Shown: positions 25,583 through 33,993, counted from the first letter of the stretch. The stretch: 64,000 bases of DNA from Streptomyces sp. NBRC 109706 (GCF_000974485.1 NZ_BBOM01000006.1:1-64000); one strand, 5' to 3'. Numbers and translations are program-made. The notes: a model not told the origin generated them from the sequence alone.

Positions 25583-25990
25583 CTAGTCCGGGTCCCGCTC
25601 GATGTGCTCGGCGATCCCCCGGCTCAGCTCCTCCAGCTCGGCGACGGTCTCCACGTCCGAGGTGATGGTGAGGACCACGGTGCCGTCCGGGAGCGCCACG
25701 GTGACGGTCACGCGCTTCCGCCGGTTCTTGATGAAGTTGAAGAGGCTACGGGTCAGCGCGGCGCCGACGCCCCTGCCGGCGGCTTCGAGGAGGAACAACA
25801 GAATGTCCTCGCCGCCCATGCTGTCGTCCGGGCGCTCCAGCCGGCGCGCCGGCAGCGCGGCGTCCTCGGCGAGCCAGAGCCGCAACAGCTCGGCGTCGTT
25901 CTCACGCGGCTCGGCATCCCGGACGCCGATCCGTAACTCGGTGATCGGCATGTTGTGCGGTCCGTCGGCGGCCTCCGACACGAGCGTCAT
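25583..25990 (-). CDS. EACC1-like protein (effector-associated constant component), first gene of the caspase operon
   Basis: A 135-residue soluble protein. It matches the effector-associated constant component 1 pattern: an N-terminal strand (ITELRIGVRD), a helix with LLRLWLAEDAALPARR, the MGGEDILLFLLEAAGRGVGAALTRSLFNFI helix pair, then basic NRRKRVTVTVALPDGTVVL strands. Comparative genomics places EACC1 beside caspases and other effectors in multigene actinobacterial conflict and cell-death systems, where it is thought to serve as an adaptor. It lies 8 bp upstream of the caspase gene. ATG 25990 has GGGGGAG directly in front; ATG 25951 is an alternative. A TTGACC -35-like element at 26111-26116 suggests that the operon has its own promoter. 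Confidence 0.75.
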   Translation of the reverse strand: MTLVSEAADGPHNMPITELRIGVRDAEPRENDAELLRLWLAEDAALPARRLERPDDSMGGEDILLFLLEAAGRGVGAALTRSLFNFIKNRRKRVTVTVALPDGTVVLTITSDVETVAELEELSRGIAEHIERDPD

Positions 25991-26130
25991 CTCCCCCTGG
26001 CGCGACCCGCGCCACTCCGCGCGCCCCCGGCTCCGGCGCGCCACGGCTCCGTCCCGGACGCATGCTGCTCTGTTCACGGCCGCATACAGCGGATACAGAC
26101 GGACACAGAGGGTCAACGTAACACCGGGGG

Positions 26131-27222
26131 TCAGCCGCCGGAAGGTGAATGCCGCACGGCGAGCAGCGCCAGATCGTCCTTGAGCCCCCGGCCGCTGTGC
26201 GCGACCACATCCCGCACCACCAGGTCCAACAGCTCCTGGGGCGCGACCACCCGCCGGCCGGCCAGCCGGGCGGCCGGATCGTAGAAGACGCCGTCGGCGT
26301 CCCTGGCCTCGCTCAACCCGTCCGTGTAGAGCAACAGATGGGCGCCGACCGGAAACGTGGCGGTGGTGGGCTGGTCACGGTGCGCGTACAGCTCGCGCAG
26401 ACCCAGCGGAAGCGCGGCGTCACCGTACACGTAGTGCGCCTCGCCGTCGGGGTGCAGCAGCACCGGCGGCGGATGGCCCCGGTTGATCATGCGCAGCCGC
26501 GTCGGAGAATCGTCCGACTGTTCGACCAGCACGGCCGTGGTGAAGCCCTCCATCTCGTCCGACGTGGGACTGTCGCCCCGCTCGCGCAGCAGCGTGGCCT
26601 CCATCCGGGCGGCCACCTCGCCCAGTTCGGGCTCCTCCTCGGCGGCCTCCCGGAACGCGCCGAGCAGCACGGCGACCACCTCGGTGGCGCCGAGCCCCTT
26701 GCCGCGCACGTCCCCCACCAGCATCCGCACGCCATACGGGGTGTCCCGCACGGAGTAGAGGTCGCCGCCGATCAGCGCGTTCCGCTGCGCCGCCTGGTAG
26801 CAGGCCGCCACCCGCACCCGCCCCACCCGCTCCGGCGGATCGGGCACCACGGCGCGCTGCACCGTCTCGGCGATCCGCCGCGCGGACGCGACGCGCTCCT
26901 CGCGCCGACTCAGCATGCGGTTCAACAGCACGGCGAACACCGCCATGGACGCCACCGTGCCGACCTTTATCAGGGCCTCCAGGCCCGAGGGGTCGATCTG
27001 CATCATCTCGGCGACGACCAGACCGGTCGCCAGCGTGCCGTAGAGAGCGGTGAGCCAGATCGAGAGCACGGGCGCGGCGGCGAGGGGGGCGGCGACGAAG
27101 AACGGCGTCAACGTGACATGGGGCGGAGTCGTGAACCCGACCACCCAGCCGACCGCCAGCAGTACCCCCGGCAGCCAGGGATACAGCCGCCACCAGCCGC
27201 CACCCGGCTCACGCGTCCGCAC
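26131..27222 (-). CDS. Membrane SpoIIE-type PP2C serine phosphatase
   Basis: A 363-residue membrane phosphatase. Three to four hydrophobic helices occupy about residues 14-100, then a short cytoplasmic linker leads to a PP2C/SpoIIE domain (about 120-360). The metal-binding motifs are GGDLYSVRDTPYGVRMLVGDVRGKG near 150-175 and GLKDDLALLAVR at the end; LLLYTDGLSEARDADG is the family hallmark. Substrates are typically phosphorylated anti-sigma-factor antagonists, and none is encoded here. It is leftward, 140 bp upstream of the caspase operon, in the same direction, so read-through is possible. Unlike the phosphatase at 641 it has no PAS or HATPase domain. Confidence 0.9.
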   Translation of the reverse strand: MRTREPGGGWWRLYPWLPGVLLAVGWVVGFTTPPHVTLTPFFVAAPLAAAPVLSIWLTALYGTLATGLVVAEMMQIDPSGLEALIKVGTVASMAVFAVLLNRMLSRREERVASARRIAETVQRAVVPDPPERVGRVRVAACYQAAQRNALIGGDLYSVRDTPYGVRMLVGDVRGKGLGATEVVAVLLGAFREAAEEEPELGEVAARMEATLLRERGDSPTSDEMEGFTTAVLVEQSDDSPTRLRMINRGHPPPVLLHPDGEAHYVYGDAALPLGLRELYAHRDQPTTATFPVGAHLLLYTDGLSEARDADGVFYDPAARLAGRRVVAPQELLDLVVRDVVAHSGRGLKDDLALLAVRHSPSGG

Positions 27223-28139
27223 CCCTCCACTCTGCGACCATTCCCCACCCCCCGCGACCCGACCCCAACCCCCGGCGACGCGCTGGCCGCGCCGGCAGGG
27301 CAGCCGCTCCGGGGCTGGGCATCAAACGCGGCCGCGCGGCGGAGGGTGGCGGGAGTGAAGACGGCGCGCTGGCCGCGCGGCCGAGGCGGTGCACTGACCC
27401 ACGCCTGCCGGACGTAGGGCACCGGGCACCGGCCGCCCAGCGGATGGGGCCGGAGTAGAGGCACCGGCCACGCCAACCCGAGAGGGCGGGAAGCGGCGCG
27501 CTGACCGCGCCGGCGGGGCTGATGCGCTCAACACGACTGCCGGACGCCGGGGGGCCGGGCGCCGGCCGCGCCGGCAGGGAGCGGGGTAGGGCCACCGGCT
27601 GCGCCGGCCAGGCCAGGCCAGGCCAGGCCAGGCCGCGAGACGACAACCACGCCTACCGCACAGCGCGCTAGCCGCGCCGGCCACGCTGATGCCCCGGGCC
27701 GCACCACCAAGGCACAGCGCGGGTACCGACTGCGCTCACCGCACCGGCCAGGCAGCACCGCGAAGGCGCAAGGCGCCAGCCGCGCCGGCGGGGCGCGGCG
27801 CGGATGCCGGCCGCGCCGGCAGGGCAGCGCCGGCAAGGCCGGCCGGGCCGGCGCCCAGGCTGTGCCGGCAAGGCGCGGGGTGTTGGGTGGGGCAGCGGCC
27901 GCGTTGGGGGGCGGCGCGCTGGGTGGACGTGGCTGGGCCGATTGCCGCGTATCGGCCCGGCCACGTCCGGAGAGAGCCGGACGGGCACCCCAGAACCCAC
28001 CGCCGGCTGCTTCCCGCACCGCCTCGTCGGACCCCCTGCGTTCCCACGCGACGGCAGCGCCACGCTGCCCCACCGCAGCCTTTCCTGCCGTCCCGGGCGC
28101 GGAAACCGGGCGCGTGAGGCACCCGGCCCGCGCGCGGCG
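27223..28139. repeat. Degenerate GC-rich intergenic repeat region
   Basis: These 917 bases contain no supported gene. A diverged unit built on CCGCGCCGGC(A/G)GGG recurs with irregular spacing, at about 27290, 27506, 27568, 27673, 27779 and 27812, often followed by GCTGATGC or GCAGCG. A perfect pentanucleotide array of five GGCCA copies lies at 27606-27630. Reading frames through the region are compositional and end differently on both strands. It separates the phosphatase start from the end of an aldo/keto reductase gene. Confidence 0.65.
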
Positions 28140-29123
28140 CTACCAGCGGTGGTGAACCTGCGCCCGCACGCGCCGGTCGTAGAGGTCGCGCACCGCCGCC
28201 AGCGTCGACTCGGGGAGGGCGGGGAGCCCGGCCGCCGCCGCGTTGGCCCCGGCCTGCTCGGCGGACCTGGCGCCCGGGATCACCGAGGTCACGCCCGGCT
28301 GTTGGACCGCCCAGCGCAGCGCGGTCGCCGCCGAGGTGGCGCCCTCGGGCGCCAGTTCGGCGAACTCGACGGCGGCGGCGACGCCGGTCGCGAAGTCCAC
28401 GCCGGAGAACGTCTCCCCCTGGTCGAACGCCTCGCCGTGCCGGTTGTAGGTGCGGTGGTCGCTCTCCGCGAAGACCGTGTCCACGGTGTAGCGGCCGGAG
28501 AGCAGGCCCGAGGCCAGCGGAACCCGGACGATCACCCCGACCCCGGCCGCCGCGGCCGCCGGCAGCACCCGCTCCAGCGGCTTGAGCCGGAACGGGTTGA
28601 GGATGATCTGCAGGCTCGCCGTGCCGGGCCTGGCGATCGCCGCCAGCGCCTCGTCGCAGCTCTCCACGCTGACCCCGTACCCGGCGACGCGTTCCTCGGC
28701 CACCAGGGTGTCCAGCGCGTCGAACACCTCGTCCGAGTCGATCACGGCGGCCGGCGGGCAGTGCAGCTGCACCAGGTCGAGCCGGTCCACGCCCAGGTTG
28801 GTCCGCGAACGGTCCGTCCAGGCACGGAAGTTGGCCAGGGTGTAGTGCTCGGGCAGCTGCTCGACCCGGCGGCCCATCTTGGTCGCCACCAGCACGTCGA
28901 GCTCCGGCCGGGCGCGCAGGTAGTCGCCGATCAGCCGCTCGCTGCGGCCGTCGCCGTAGACGTCGGCGGTGTCGAAGAAGTCGACGCCGGACTCCACCGA
29001 GGCGTCCAGCACCTCCCGCGCGGCGTCCTCGCTCACCTCGCCCCAGTCGCCGCCGAGTTGCCATGTTCCGAGCCCCACGACAGAGACCTGTCGTCCCAAC
29101 CTGTCAAACGCGCGTCGCTCCAT
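28140..29123 (-). CDS. Aldo/keto reductase (potassium-channel beta-subunit-like subgroup)
   Basis: A 327-residue NADPH-dependent reductase. Landmarks are GLGTWQLGGDWG at the N-terminus, GVDFFDTADVYGDGRSERLIGDYL with the catalytic Asp and Tyr, VATKMGRR with the Lys, LDLVQLHCPPA with the His, and TSVIPGARSAEQAGANA in the cofactor site. The length is normal and the substrate is unknown. It is leftward, followed by the repeat region, and its start at 29123 lies close to the tRNA-Lys terminator hairpin. Confidence 0.92.
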   Translation of the reverse strand: MERRAFDRLGRQVSVVGLGTWQLGGDWGEVSEDAAREVLDASVESGVDFFDTADVYGDGRSERLIGDYLRARPELDVLVATKMGRRVEQLPEHYTLANFRAWTDRSRTNLGVDRLDLVQLHCPPAAVIDSDEVFDALDTLVAEERVAGYGVSVESCDEALAAIARPGTASLQIILNPFRLKPLERVLPAAAAAGVGVIVRVPLASGLLSGRYTVDTVFAESDHRTYNRHGEAFDQGETFSGVDFATGVAAAVEFAELAPEGATSAATALRWAVQQPGVTSVIPGARSAEQAGANAAAAGLPALPESTLAAVRDLYDRRVRAQVHHRW

Positions 29124-29161
29124 GCCGTCATCCTCTCAGGCGGCCGTCGGGCCCGAACAGC

Positions 29162-29200
29162 GGAGACGCCGTGCCGGAACTGTTCCGGCACGGCGTCTCC
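29162..29200. terminator. Perfect 19-bp palindromic hairpin downstream of tRNA-Lys
   Basis: GGAGACGCCGTGCCGGAAC (29162-29180) and GTTCCGGCACGGCGTCTCC (29182-29200) are exact complements around one T. It lies 6 bp beyond the tRNA-Lys 3' end and 38 bp upstream of the aldo/keto reductase start, so it most likely stops tRNA transcription before that gene. No U-run follows. Confidence 0.75.
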
Positions 29201-29206
29201 TTCGGG

Positions 29207-29279
29207 TAGGCCGTGTGGGACTCGAACCCACAACCAATGGATTAAAAGTCCACTGCTCTGCCAATTGAGCTAACGGCCC
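29207..29279 (-). tRNA. tRNA-Lys (anticodon TTT)
   Basis: A 73-base cloverleaf. The acceptor GGGCCGT pairs with ACGGCCT, the discriminator is A, and CCA is not encoded (CCC follows). The anticodon loop ACTTTTAATC gives TTT, and the T-arm carries the standard GGTTCGAGTCC. All invariant positions are normal. Confidence 0.97.
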
Positions 29280-29362
29280 GCACTGAGCAGCATAGCCCGG
29301 CCCACCCACCCGTCTCGAAGGCGATATCGGGCGGCGCCTCGACAGCCGGGCGACCGAACGGG

Positions 29363-29402
29363 CGCCGGGGCGTGCGCGCCCCGGCTGGCGCACGCCCCGG
29401 CG
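29363..29402 (-). terminator. 15-bp GC hairpin after the SDR gene
   Basis: CGCCGGGGCGTGCGC (29363-29377) pairs exactly with GCGCACGCCCCGGCG (29388-29402) around a 10-base loop. It starts 13 bp beyond the stop of the leftward SDR gene. It lacks a U-run, as do many streptomycete terminators. Confidence 0.7.
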
Positions 29403-29415
29403 CGGGCGCCGCCGC

Positions 29416-30276
29416 TCAGCGACAGCCCGCGTCGTCGGCCGTCCGAAGCGACGGGTAGAGCGGCCGGAAGCCCAGCTCCTCGCGGATGCGCCGGTTGGAG
29501 ACGATCCCGTCCCAGGCGTCGGCCAACGGCCGCTCCGCCATGCCGTCCGGGACCGGCGTGCCGGTCAGCTCCAGCACCTCGACGGCGCTGACCGGCGCGT
29601 CGTCGGCGACGTTGTAGATGCCGCCGCCGATCCCGGGCGCGCGCAGCAACAGCCGCAGCGCCTGCGCCACATCGGCGTGGTGCACCAGCTGCAGCCGCTG
29701 GTGGGCCGCCCAGTCGACGACCCAGCGCAGCGACTGTTCGAGATGCGGATCGCCGTCCCCGTAGACAAAGGAGAGCCGCGCGATCCGCACGTCGAGACCG
29801 CGTTCCCGGTGCAGCCGCACCAGGCCGCGTTCCGCCTCGATCTTGGAGTCGGGATAGGCGCCCCGCAGGATGCCGTCGGCCCTGGTCTCGTCCGTCTCGA
29901 CGGCCGGCCGGCCGCGCCCCGCGCCATAGACGAGATTGGTGCTGACGAAGACGAACCGGCGCGCGCCCTCGGCCAGGGCGGCCTCGGCCAGCGCCAGGGT
30001 GGCGTCCCGGTTGACCGCGCGCGCCTCCTCGTCCGGCACCCCACGGAACGCGGCGGCGATATGGACGACCGCGTCCATCCCGGCGAGCGCGCCGGGCAGC
30101 GTGGCACTGTCGCGCAGATCCCCGACATGGGTCTCCGCGCCGAGCGCGGCGAACGCCTCGGCACGCTCCGCGTCCCGCACCAGCACCCGCACCCGGTCCT
30201 GTCCCGACCACCGCAGCAGCCTCGGCAGAAACCGCCGGCCCACCTGGCCGGTCGCTCCGGTCACCAACACATGCAT
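29416..30276 (-). CDS. NAD-dependent epimerase/dehydratase family (extended SDR) protein
   Basis: A 286-residue Rossmann protein. The cofactor loop is VTGATGQVGRRFLPRLLRW at the N-terminus, followed by DLRD (position about 60), the catalytic FVSTNLVYG with Ser and Tyr, and the helix Lys-containing AYPDSKIEAERGL, a YxxxK-like arrangement (YPDSK). The fold matches sugar-nucleotide epimerases and isoflavone-reductase-like proteins; the substrate is unknown. The ATG at 30276 follows a GGAGAG ribosome site. It is divergent from the XRE-type regulator at 30415, and the palindrome between them suggests that this regulator controls it. Confidence 0.88.
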   Translation of the reverse strand: MHVLVTGATGQVGRRFLPRLLRWSGQDRVRVLVRDAERAEAFAALGAETHVGDLRDSATLPGALAGMDAVVHIAAAFRGVPDEEARAVNRDATLALAEAALAEGARRFVFVSTNLVYGAGRGRPAVETDETRADGILRGAYPDSKIEAERGLVRLHRERGLDVRIARLSFVYGDGDPHLEQSLRWVVDWAAHQRLQLVHHADVAQALRLLLRAPGIGGGIYNVADDAPVSAVEVLELTGTPVPDGMAERPLADAWDGIVSNRRIREELGFRPLYPSLRTADDAGCR

Positions 30277-30360
30277 GTTCTCTCCAGCCCTGACGGAACG
30301 TTCGGGATTCGTCCGGCCAAGACTGCGCCCGGCCCACGCCGGGCGGGAGAGACCGACTTT

Positions 30361-30383
30361 TCCAGGGAGCGGCACTCCCTGGA
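30361..30383. promoter_or_regulatory. 9-bp inverted repeat, candidate operator of the SDR/XRE pair
   Basis: TCCAGGGAG and CTCCCTGGA are perfect inverted arms separated by the 5-base spacer CGGCA. It sits 32 bp upstream of the regulator start and 85 bp from the SDR start. Regulators of this MmyB-like class often bind such sites in front of a divergently transcribed SDR gene. Confidence 0.6.
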
Positions 30384-30414
30384 TAACCGCTCCCCGGAGC
30401 GGCAGGGTGGTGGG

Positions 30415-31236
30415 GTGGACCGAAGAGAGCTGGCCGACTTCCTGCGCCGCCGCCGGGCCAGGATCGCGCCGAACGACGTGGGGCTGCCGGGCGGCACCCG
30501 CCGCCGCACCCCAGGGCTGCGCCGGGAGGAGGTGGCGCTGCTCGCCGGCATGTCGGCGGACTCCTACACCCGGCTGGAACAGGCCCGTGGCTCACGCCCG
30601 TCCCGGCAGCTGCTCACCGCCCTGGTCGGCGCGCTGCGCCTGTCGGACGACGAGCGCGACCATCTGTTCCATCTCACCGGCAAGGAGCCGCCGCAGCGCC
30701 GGGCGCCGACGGAACGGGTGCGGCCGACGCTGCTGCTGGTGCTCGACCGGCTGACCGATCTGCCGGCGCAGGTGCTCAGCGACCGGGGCGACGTTCTCGC
30801 GCAGAACGCCCTGTCCAGGGCGCTGACCGGCGATACGGCCGGCGCTCCCGGCTGGGAGCGCAACCTCGTATGGCGCTGGTTCACCGATCCGGGCGCCCGC
30901 GCGCTGTTCCCCGCCGAGGACCACGACCGGCACGCCAGGGCCAGCGTCGCCGATCTGCGCGCCACCCTCGCCCAACGCCCCGACGACGCCCGGCTGGTCG
31001 AGCTGGTGCGCCGGCTGCGGGCGGGCAGCGCGGAGTTCCGGGCGCTGTGGGAGGCGCACGAGGTCGCCGTCCGCCGCGCCAGCGTCAAGCGGCTGCGGCA
31101 TCCGGTCGTCGGCCTGTTGGAGCTGGACTGCGAGGTGCTGTTGAGCCCGGAGCACGACCAACGGCTGATCGTCTACACCGCCCACCCCGGCGGCCCGACC
31201 GCCGCACGACTCGGCCGACTGACGCCACCCACCTGA
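30415..31236 (+). CDS. XRE-family regulator with MmyB-like ligand domain
   Basis: A 273-residue repressor-type regulator. The N-terminus (about 1-75) is an XRE helix-turn-helix with the family block RRRTPGLRREEVALLAGMSADSYTRLEQARGSRPS. The C-terminal domain (about 95-265) is MmyB-like, with DRLTDLPAQVLSDRGDVLAQNALSRAL, NLVWRWFTDP and the ending LELDCEVLLSPEHDQRLIVYTAHPG. Members of this class control a divergently transcribed oxidoreductase and may bind a fatty-acid-like ligand. GTG 30415 is used because the fold begins there; there is no strong Shine-Dalgarno sequence. A terminator hairpin lies 22 bp after the stop. Confidence 0.9.
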   Translation: MDRRELADFLRRRRARIAPNDVGLPGGTRRRTPGLRREEVALLAGMSADSYTRLEQARGSRPSRQLLTALVGALRLSDDERDHLFHLTGKEPPQRRAPTERVRPTLLLVLDRLTDLPAQVLSDRGDVLAQNALSRALTGDTAGAPGWERNLVWRWFTDPGARALFPAEDHDRHARASVADLRATLAQRPDDARLVELVRRLRAGSAEFRALWEAHEVAVRRASVKRLRHPVVGLLELDCEVLLSPEHDQRLIVYTAHPGGPTAARLGRLTPPT

Positions 31237-31257
31237 CGGCACCCACCTGACGGCAAG

Positions 31258-31299
31258 CCTTCGGCCCCGGCTCGCGGGACGCGAACCGGGGCCGAAGGA
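31258..31299 (+). terminator. Strong GC hairpin after the XRE regulator
   Basis: CCTTCGGCCCCGG and CCGGGGCCGAAGG form a 13-bp stem, extended inward by TCGCG/CGCGA. It follows the regulator stop by 21 bp and faces the end of the leftward helicase gene beyond the MITE, so it may act on both strands. Confidence 0.75.
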
Positions 31300-31303
31300 C
31301 CTG

Positions 31304-31473
31304 CTAGGCCCTGTCCGGCCGATCTTGTCGGGCCCGCGACTCCAGCTACGGCACCTCGCTGCGTTACCGAATCGCGCGAGTACGGCCAAGTACGAGCTGC
31401 GATCCGGCGCCTTGAGATGCACCGCATCTGACGCCGCGGGCTGATCCGAAAAGATCGACAGGACAGGACCTAG
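31304..31473. mobile_element. MITE-like element with about 25-bp inverted repeats and CTAG target duplication
   Basis: The left end GCCCTGTCCGGCCGATCTTG and the right end (read inverted) GTCCTGTCCTGTCGATCTTT match at most positions and extend into a shared TCGG. The element body, 31308-31469 (162 bp), is flanked on both sides by CTAG (31304-31307 and 31470-31473). The YTAR-type 4-bp duplication and the ends resemble IS5-group elements. There is no transposase frame, so it would be a non-autonomous passenger inserted between the regulator terminator and the helicase stop. Confidence 0.65.
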
Positions 31474-31499
31474 GACGCCGACGCGGTCAGCGTCGACGG

Positions 31500-33365
31500 T
31501 CAGTCGTTGCGCTTCCAGCGCGGCTTCTCGGTGCGCCGGTCGAAGGAGGACGAGGACGCCGGACGCTCGGAGCGGAAGCCACCGCCGCGCTCGCCGCCGG
31601 CGCTGCCGCCACGCGGACGGTCGTCACGGCGGAAACCGCCGCCACCGCTCCGGTGGCCCTCGCGACGGAAGCCGTCCCGGTCGTCCCGGCGGAAGCCGCC
31701 GCCATCCTCACGACGTCCGTACGGCCGCCGGTCGTCCCGGAAGCCGCCCCGCTCCCCACCGCGCTCGCCGCCGCCACGCGGACGGTCGTCGCGACGGAAA
31801 CCGCCACCGCCACCGCGGTGGCCCTCGCGACGGAAGCCGCCGCGCTCGCCACCCCGCTCGTTGCGGGCACCCTCGGCACGGGCGGCCTTCTCGGCGCGCC
31901 GCGCCTCCCGGATCGCCTCCCGCTCGGCCTCGCGCTCCGCCCGCTCCAGGGCCTCGGCCCTGGCCTCGGTGGCCTTGGTGACGGCCTCGGCCGGATCGTC
32001 GCCACGCTCCCTGGCGGCCCGCGACGTCAGCCGCTCGGCCTCCTCGACCAGCTCGGTCGCCCGCTCCTTGGCCCGGGTCAACTCCCGGGTGAGCCGCGCG
32101 ACTTCACGCTCGGCGTGGGTGGCGGCGCCCATGGCCGACTCGGCCTGGACCTCGGTCAGCGAACGGGCGCCGATGATGTCGGCGACATCGGGCGCGAAGA
32201 GGTCGCCCCGGCCGATGGTGTGCCGCGCGGCGTCGACGCCCGCGTCCTCCATCAGCCGGAAGATGGTGCGCCGCTGGTGCGGCAGCGCCAACGACACCAC
32301 GGTGCCGGACCGGCCGGCCCGCGCGGTGCGGCCCGAACGGTGCAGATAGTCCTTGTGATCGGCGGCCGGGTCCACGTTGAGGACGACGTCGATACCGTCC
32401 ACATGGATGCCACGGGCGGCCACGTCGGTGGCCACCAGCACGCTGGCCCGGCCGTCCTTGAAGTCGGCCAGGGTGCGTGTCCTGGCGCCTTGCGTCATCC
32501 CGCCGTGCAGCGCGTCGGCGCGCACGCCGGCCTCGCGCAGCTGGCCGGCCACCCGGTCGGCGCCGAGCTGGGTGCGGACGAAGACGATGGTGCGTCCCTC
32601 GCCGCCGGCGATGGCGGCGGTCAGCGGCGCCTTGTCGCGCGGCTTCACGACCAGCACATGGTGGCTCATGGTGGTCACCGCGCCCTGGGCCGCGTCCACC
32701 TCGTGGTTGACCGGGTCCACCAGATAGCGCTTGACCAGGGTGTCGATCTCGTTCTCCAGCGTGGCCGAGAACAGCATCCGCTGGCCGCCCGGGGGCACCA
32801 GGTCGAGCAGCTCGGTGACCTCGGGCAGAAAGCCCAGGTCCGCCATCTGGTCGGCCTCGTCCAGGACGGCGACCTGCACATCGTCCAGCGAGCAGGCCCG
32901 CCGGCCGATCACGTCGCGCAGCCGGCCGGGGGTGGCGACCAGAATGTCGACGCCGCGCTCCAGGGCGTAGATCTGGTTGCCCATCGAGGTGCCGCCGCAG
33001 ACCACCTTGAGCTTGAGGCCCAGCACCTGGCCGTAGGGCTCCAGCGCGTCGCTGACCTGCATGGCCAGCTCACGGGTCGGCGTCAGGATCACGGCGCGCG
33101 GACGCTTGGGCTGGGTACGCCCGCCGGCCAGCCGGGCCAGCAGCGGGAGGCCGAAGCTGAGCGTCTTGCCGGAGCCGGTGCGGCCCCTGCCGAGAATGTC
33201 GTGACCGTTCAGCGCGTCAGGAATGGTCGCGGCCTGGATGGGGAAGGGAGTGGTGACGCCGTTCTCCGCGAGCTTGCGGACGATGTCCTGGGGCAGCCCC
33301 AGATCGGCGAAGGTCATGGTGGGCTCGTCCAGAGGCAGAACAGCCTCGGGCGTGGTGACAGACAT
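31500..33365 (-). CDS. DEAD-box ATP-dependent RNA helicase with Arg/Gly/Asp-rich tail
   Basis: A 621-residue helicase. The core carries the Q motif (GLPQDIVRKLAENGVTTPFPIQ), motif I GRGRTGSGKT, Ia PTRELAMQ, II VLDEAD, III SAT, IV-V (IVFVRTQLGADRVA, VATDVAARGIHVDG) and VI HRSGRTARAG. A coiled segment (about 410-495) leads to a C-terminal tail of about 120 residues. The tail is repetitive, with GGFRRDD, RPRGG, GFRREGHR and related repeats, and would bind RNA non-specifically. It probably remodels structured RNA and acts in ribosome assembly or cold adaptation. The 274-bp gap upstream has no gene and may be a long 5' UTR. GGAAGG precedes the ATG. Confidence 0.95.
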   Translation of the reverse strand: MSVTTPEAVLPLDEPTMTFADLGLPQDIVRKLAENGVTTPFPIQAATIPDALNGHDILGRGRTGSGKTLSFGLPLLARLAGGRTQPKRPRAVILTPTRELAMQVSDALEPYGQVLGLKLKVVCGGTSMGNQIYALERGVDILVATPGRLRDVIGRRACSLDDVQVAVLDEADQMADLGFLPEVTELLDLVPPGGQRMLFSATLENEIDTLVKRYLVDPVNHEVDAAQGAVTTMSHHVLVVKPRDKAPLTAAIAGGEGRTIVFVRTQLGADRVAGQLREAGVRADALHGGMTQGARTRTLADFKDGRASVLVATDVAARGIHVDGIDVVLNVDPAADHKDYLHRSGRTARAGRSGTVVSLALPHQRRTIFRLMEDAGVDAARHTIGRGDLFAPDVADIIGARSLTEVQAESAMGAATHAEREVARLTRELTRAKERATELVEEAERLTSRAARERGDDPAEAVTKATEARAEALERAEREAEREAIREARRAEKAARAEGARNERGGERGGFRREGHRGGGGGFRRDDRPRGGGERGGERGGFRDDRRPYGRREDGGGFRRDDRDGFRREGHRSGGGGFRRDDRPRGGSAGGERGGGFRSERPASSSSFDRRTEKPRWKRND

Positions 33366-33639
33366 ACGGGGTGAGAACCTTCCGGAGTTTCTGAATCGTC
33401 GGCACGCGCCTTAGCTCCGTAAGTGCTCTTGACCGCCTGTATGCGATCAGCCACGGCTAGACGAGGAACGCGCCACACGGCGCGCTTCTGTGGTGGGCGC
33501 CGGGCAAGTGGGATCAAACGATCTACAAGCATACGCAGGCCGCCGCCTCACGCGCAAACGCGGTCCGTATTGGCCCCGCCCGTAAGGGAGTTGACGATCG
33601 CCCGACCCCATCGACGGCGGCCGGCGGCCGGCGGCCGGC

Positions 33640-33993
33640 TCAGCCGTAGCCGAGCGCGTGCAGCCGCTCGTCGTCGATGCCGAAGTGGTGGGCGATCTCA
33701 TGCACCACGGTGACCTCGACCTCGGCCACCACCAGCTCGTGGTCCCCGCCCTCTCGCGCACACATCCGAAGGGTGGGCCCCATATAGACGGAGATCCGGT
33801 CCGGCAGCACGCCGGCGTACCACTCGCCGCGCTCGGTCAGCGGGGTGCCCTCGTAGAGGCCCAGCAGCTCGGGGTCCTCGGGCGGCGGCTCGTCCTCGAC
33901 AAAGACGGCCACGTTGTCCATCAGCCGGGTCAGCTCCGGCGGAATCCGGTCCAGCGCCTCGCTGACCAGCCCCTCGAACTCCTCGCGCGTCAT
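33640..33993 (-). CDS. Small metallopeptidase-family protein (minimal zincin)
   Basis: A 117-residue protein. It begins MTREEFEGLVSEALDRIPPELTRLMDNVAVFVED and contains the zinc-binding motif VVHEIAHHFGID (HExxH), the defining feature of the actinobacterial minimal-zincin family. The length is typical. Function is unknown; family members are proposed to be peptidases or to have been recruited to other roles. ATG 33993 was chosen because homologues begin there, with TGGAG just upstream. The longer frame to 34134 is unsupported. It is leftward, upstream of the helicase with a 274-bp gap. Confidence 0.88.
   Translation of the reverse strand: MTREEFEGLVSEALDRIPPELTRLMDNVAVFVEDEPPPEDPELLGLYEGTPLTERGEWYAGVLPDRISVYMGPTLRMCAREGGDHELVVAEVEVTVVHEIAHHFGIDDERLHALGYG

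Noticed and set aside
26117..26130. PP2C gene as part of the caspase operon
   Set aside because: 140 bp and a -35-like TTGACC separate them, so a shared transcript is possible but not supported strongly enough to call.
27528..28073. Several 100-200-codon frames in the 27-28 kb repeat region
   Set aside because: They overlap each other on both strands, are Arg/Pro/Ala-rich, lack ribosome sites and follow the repeat units.
31304..31473. Complete insertion sequence
   Set aside because: The 162-bp body has no transposase frame; only non-autonomous (MITE-like) status is supported.
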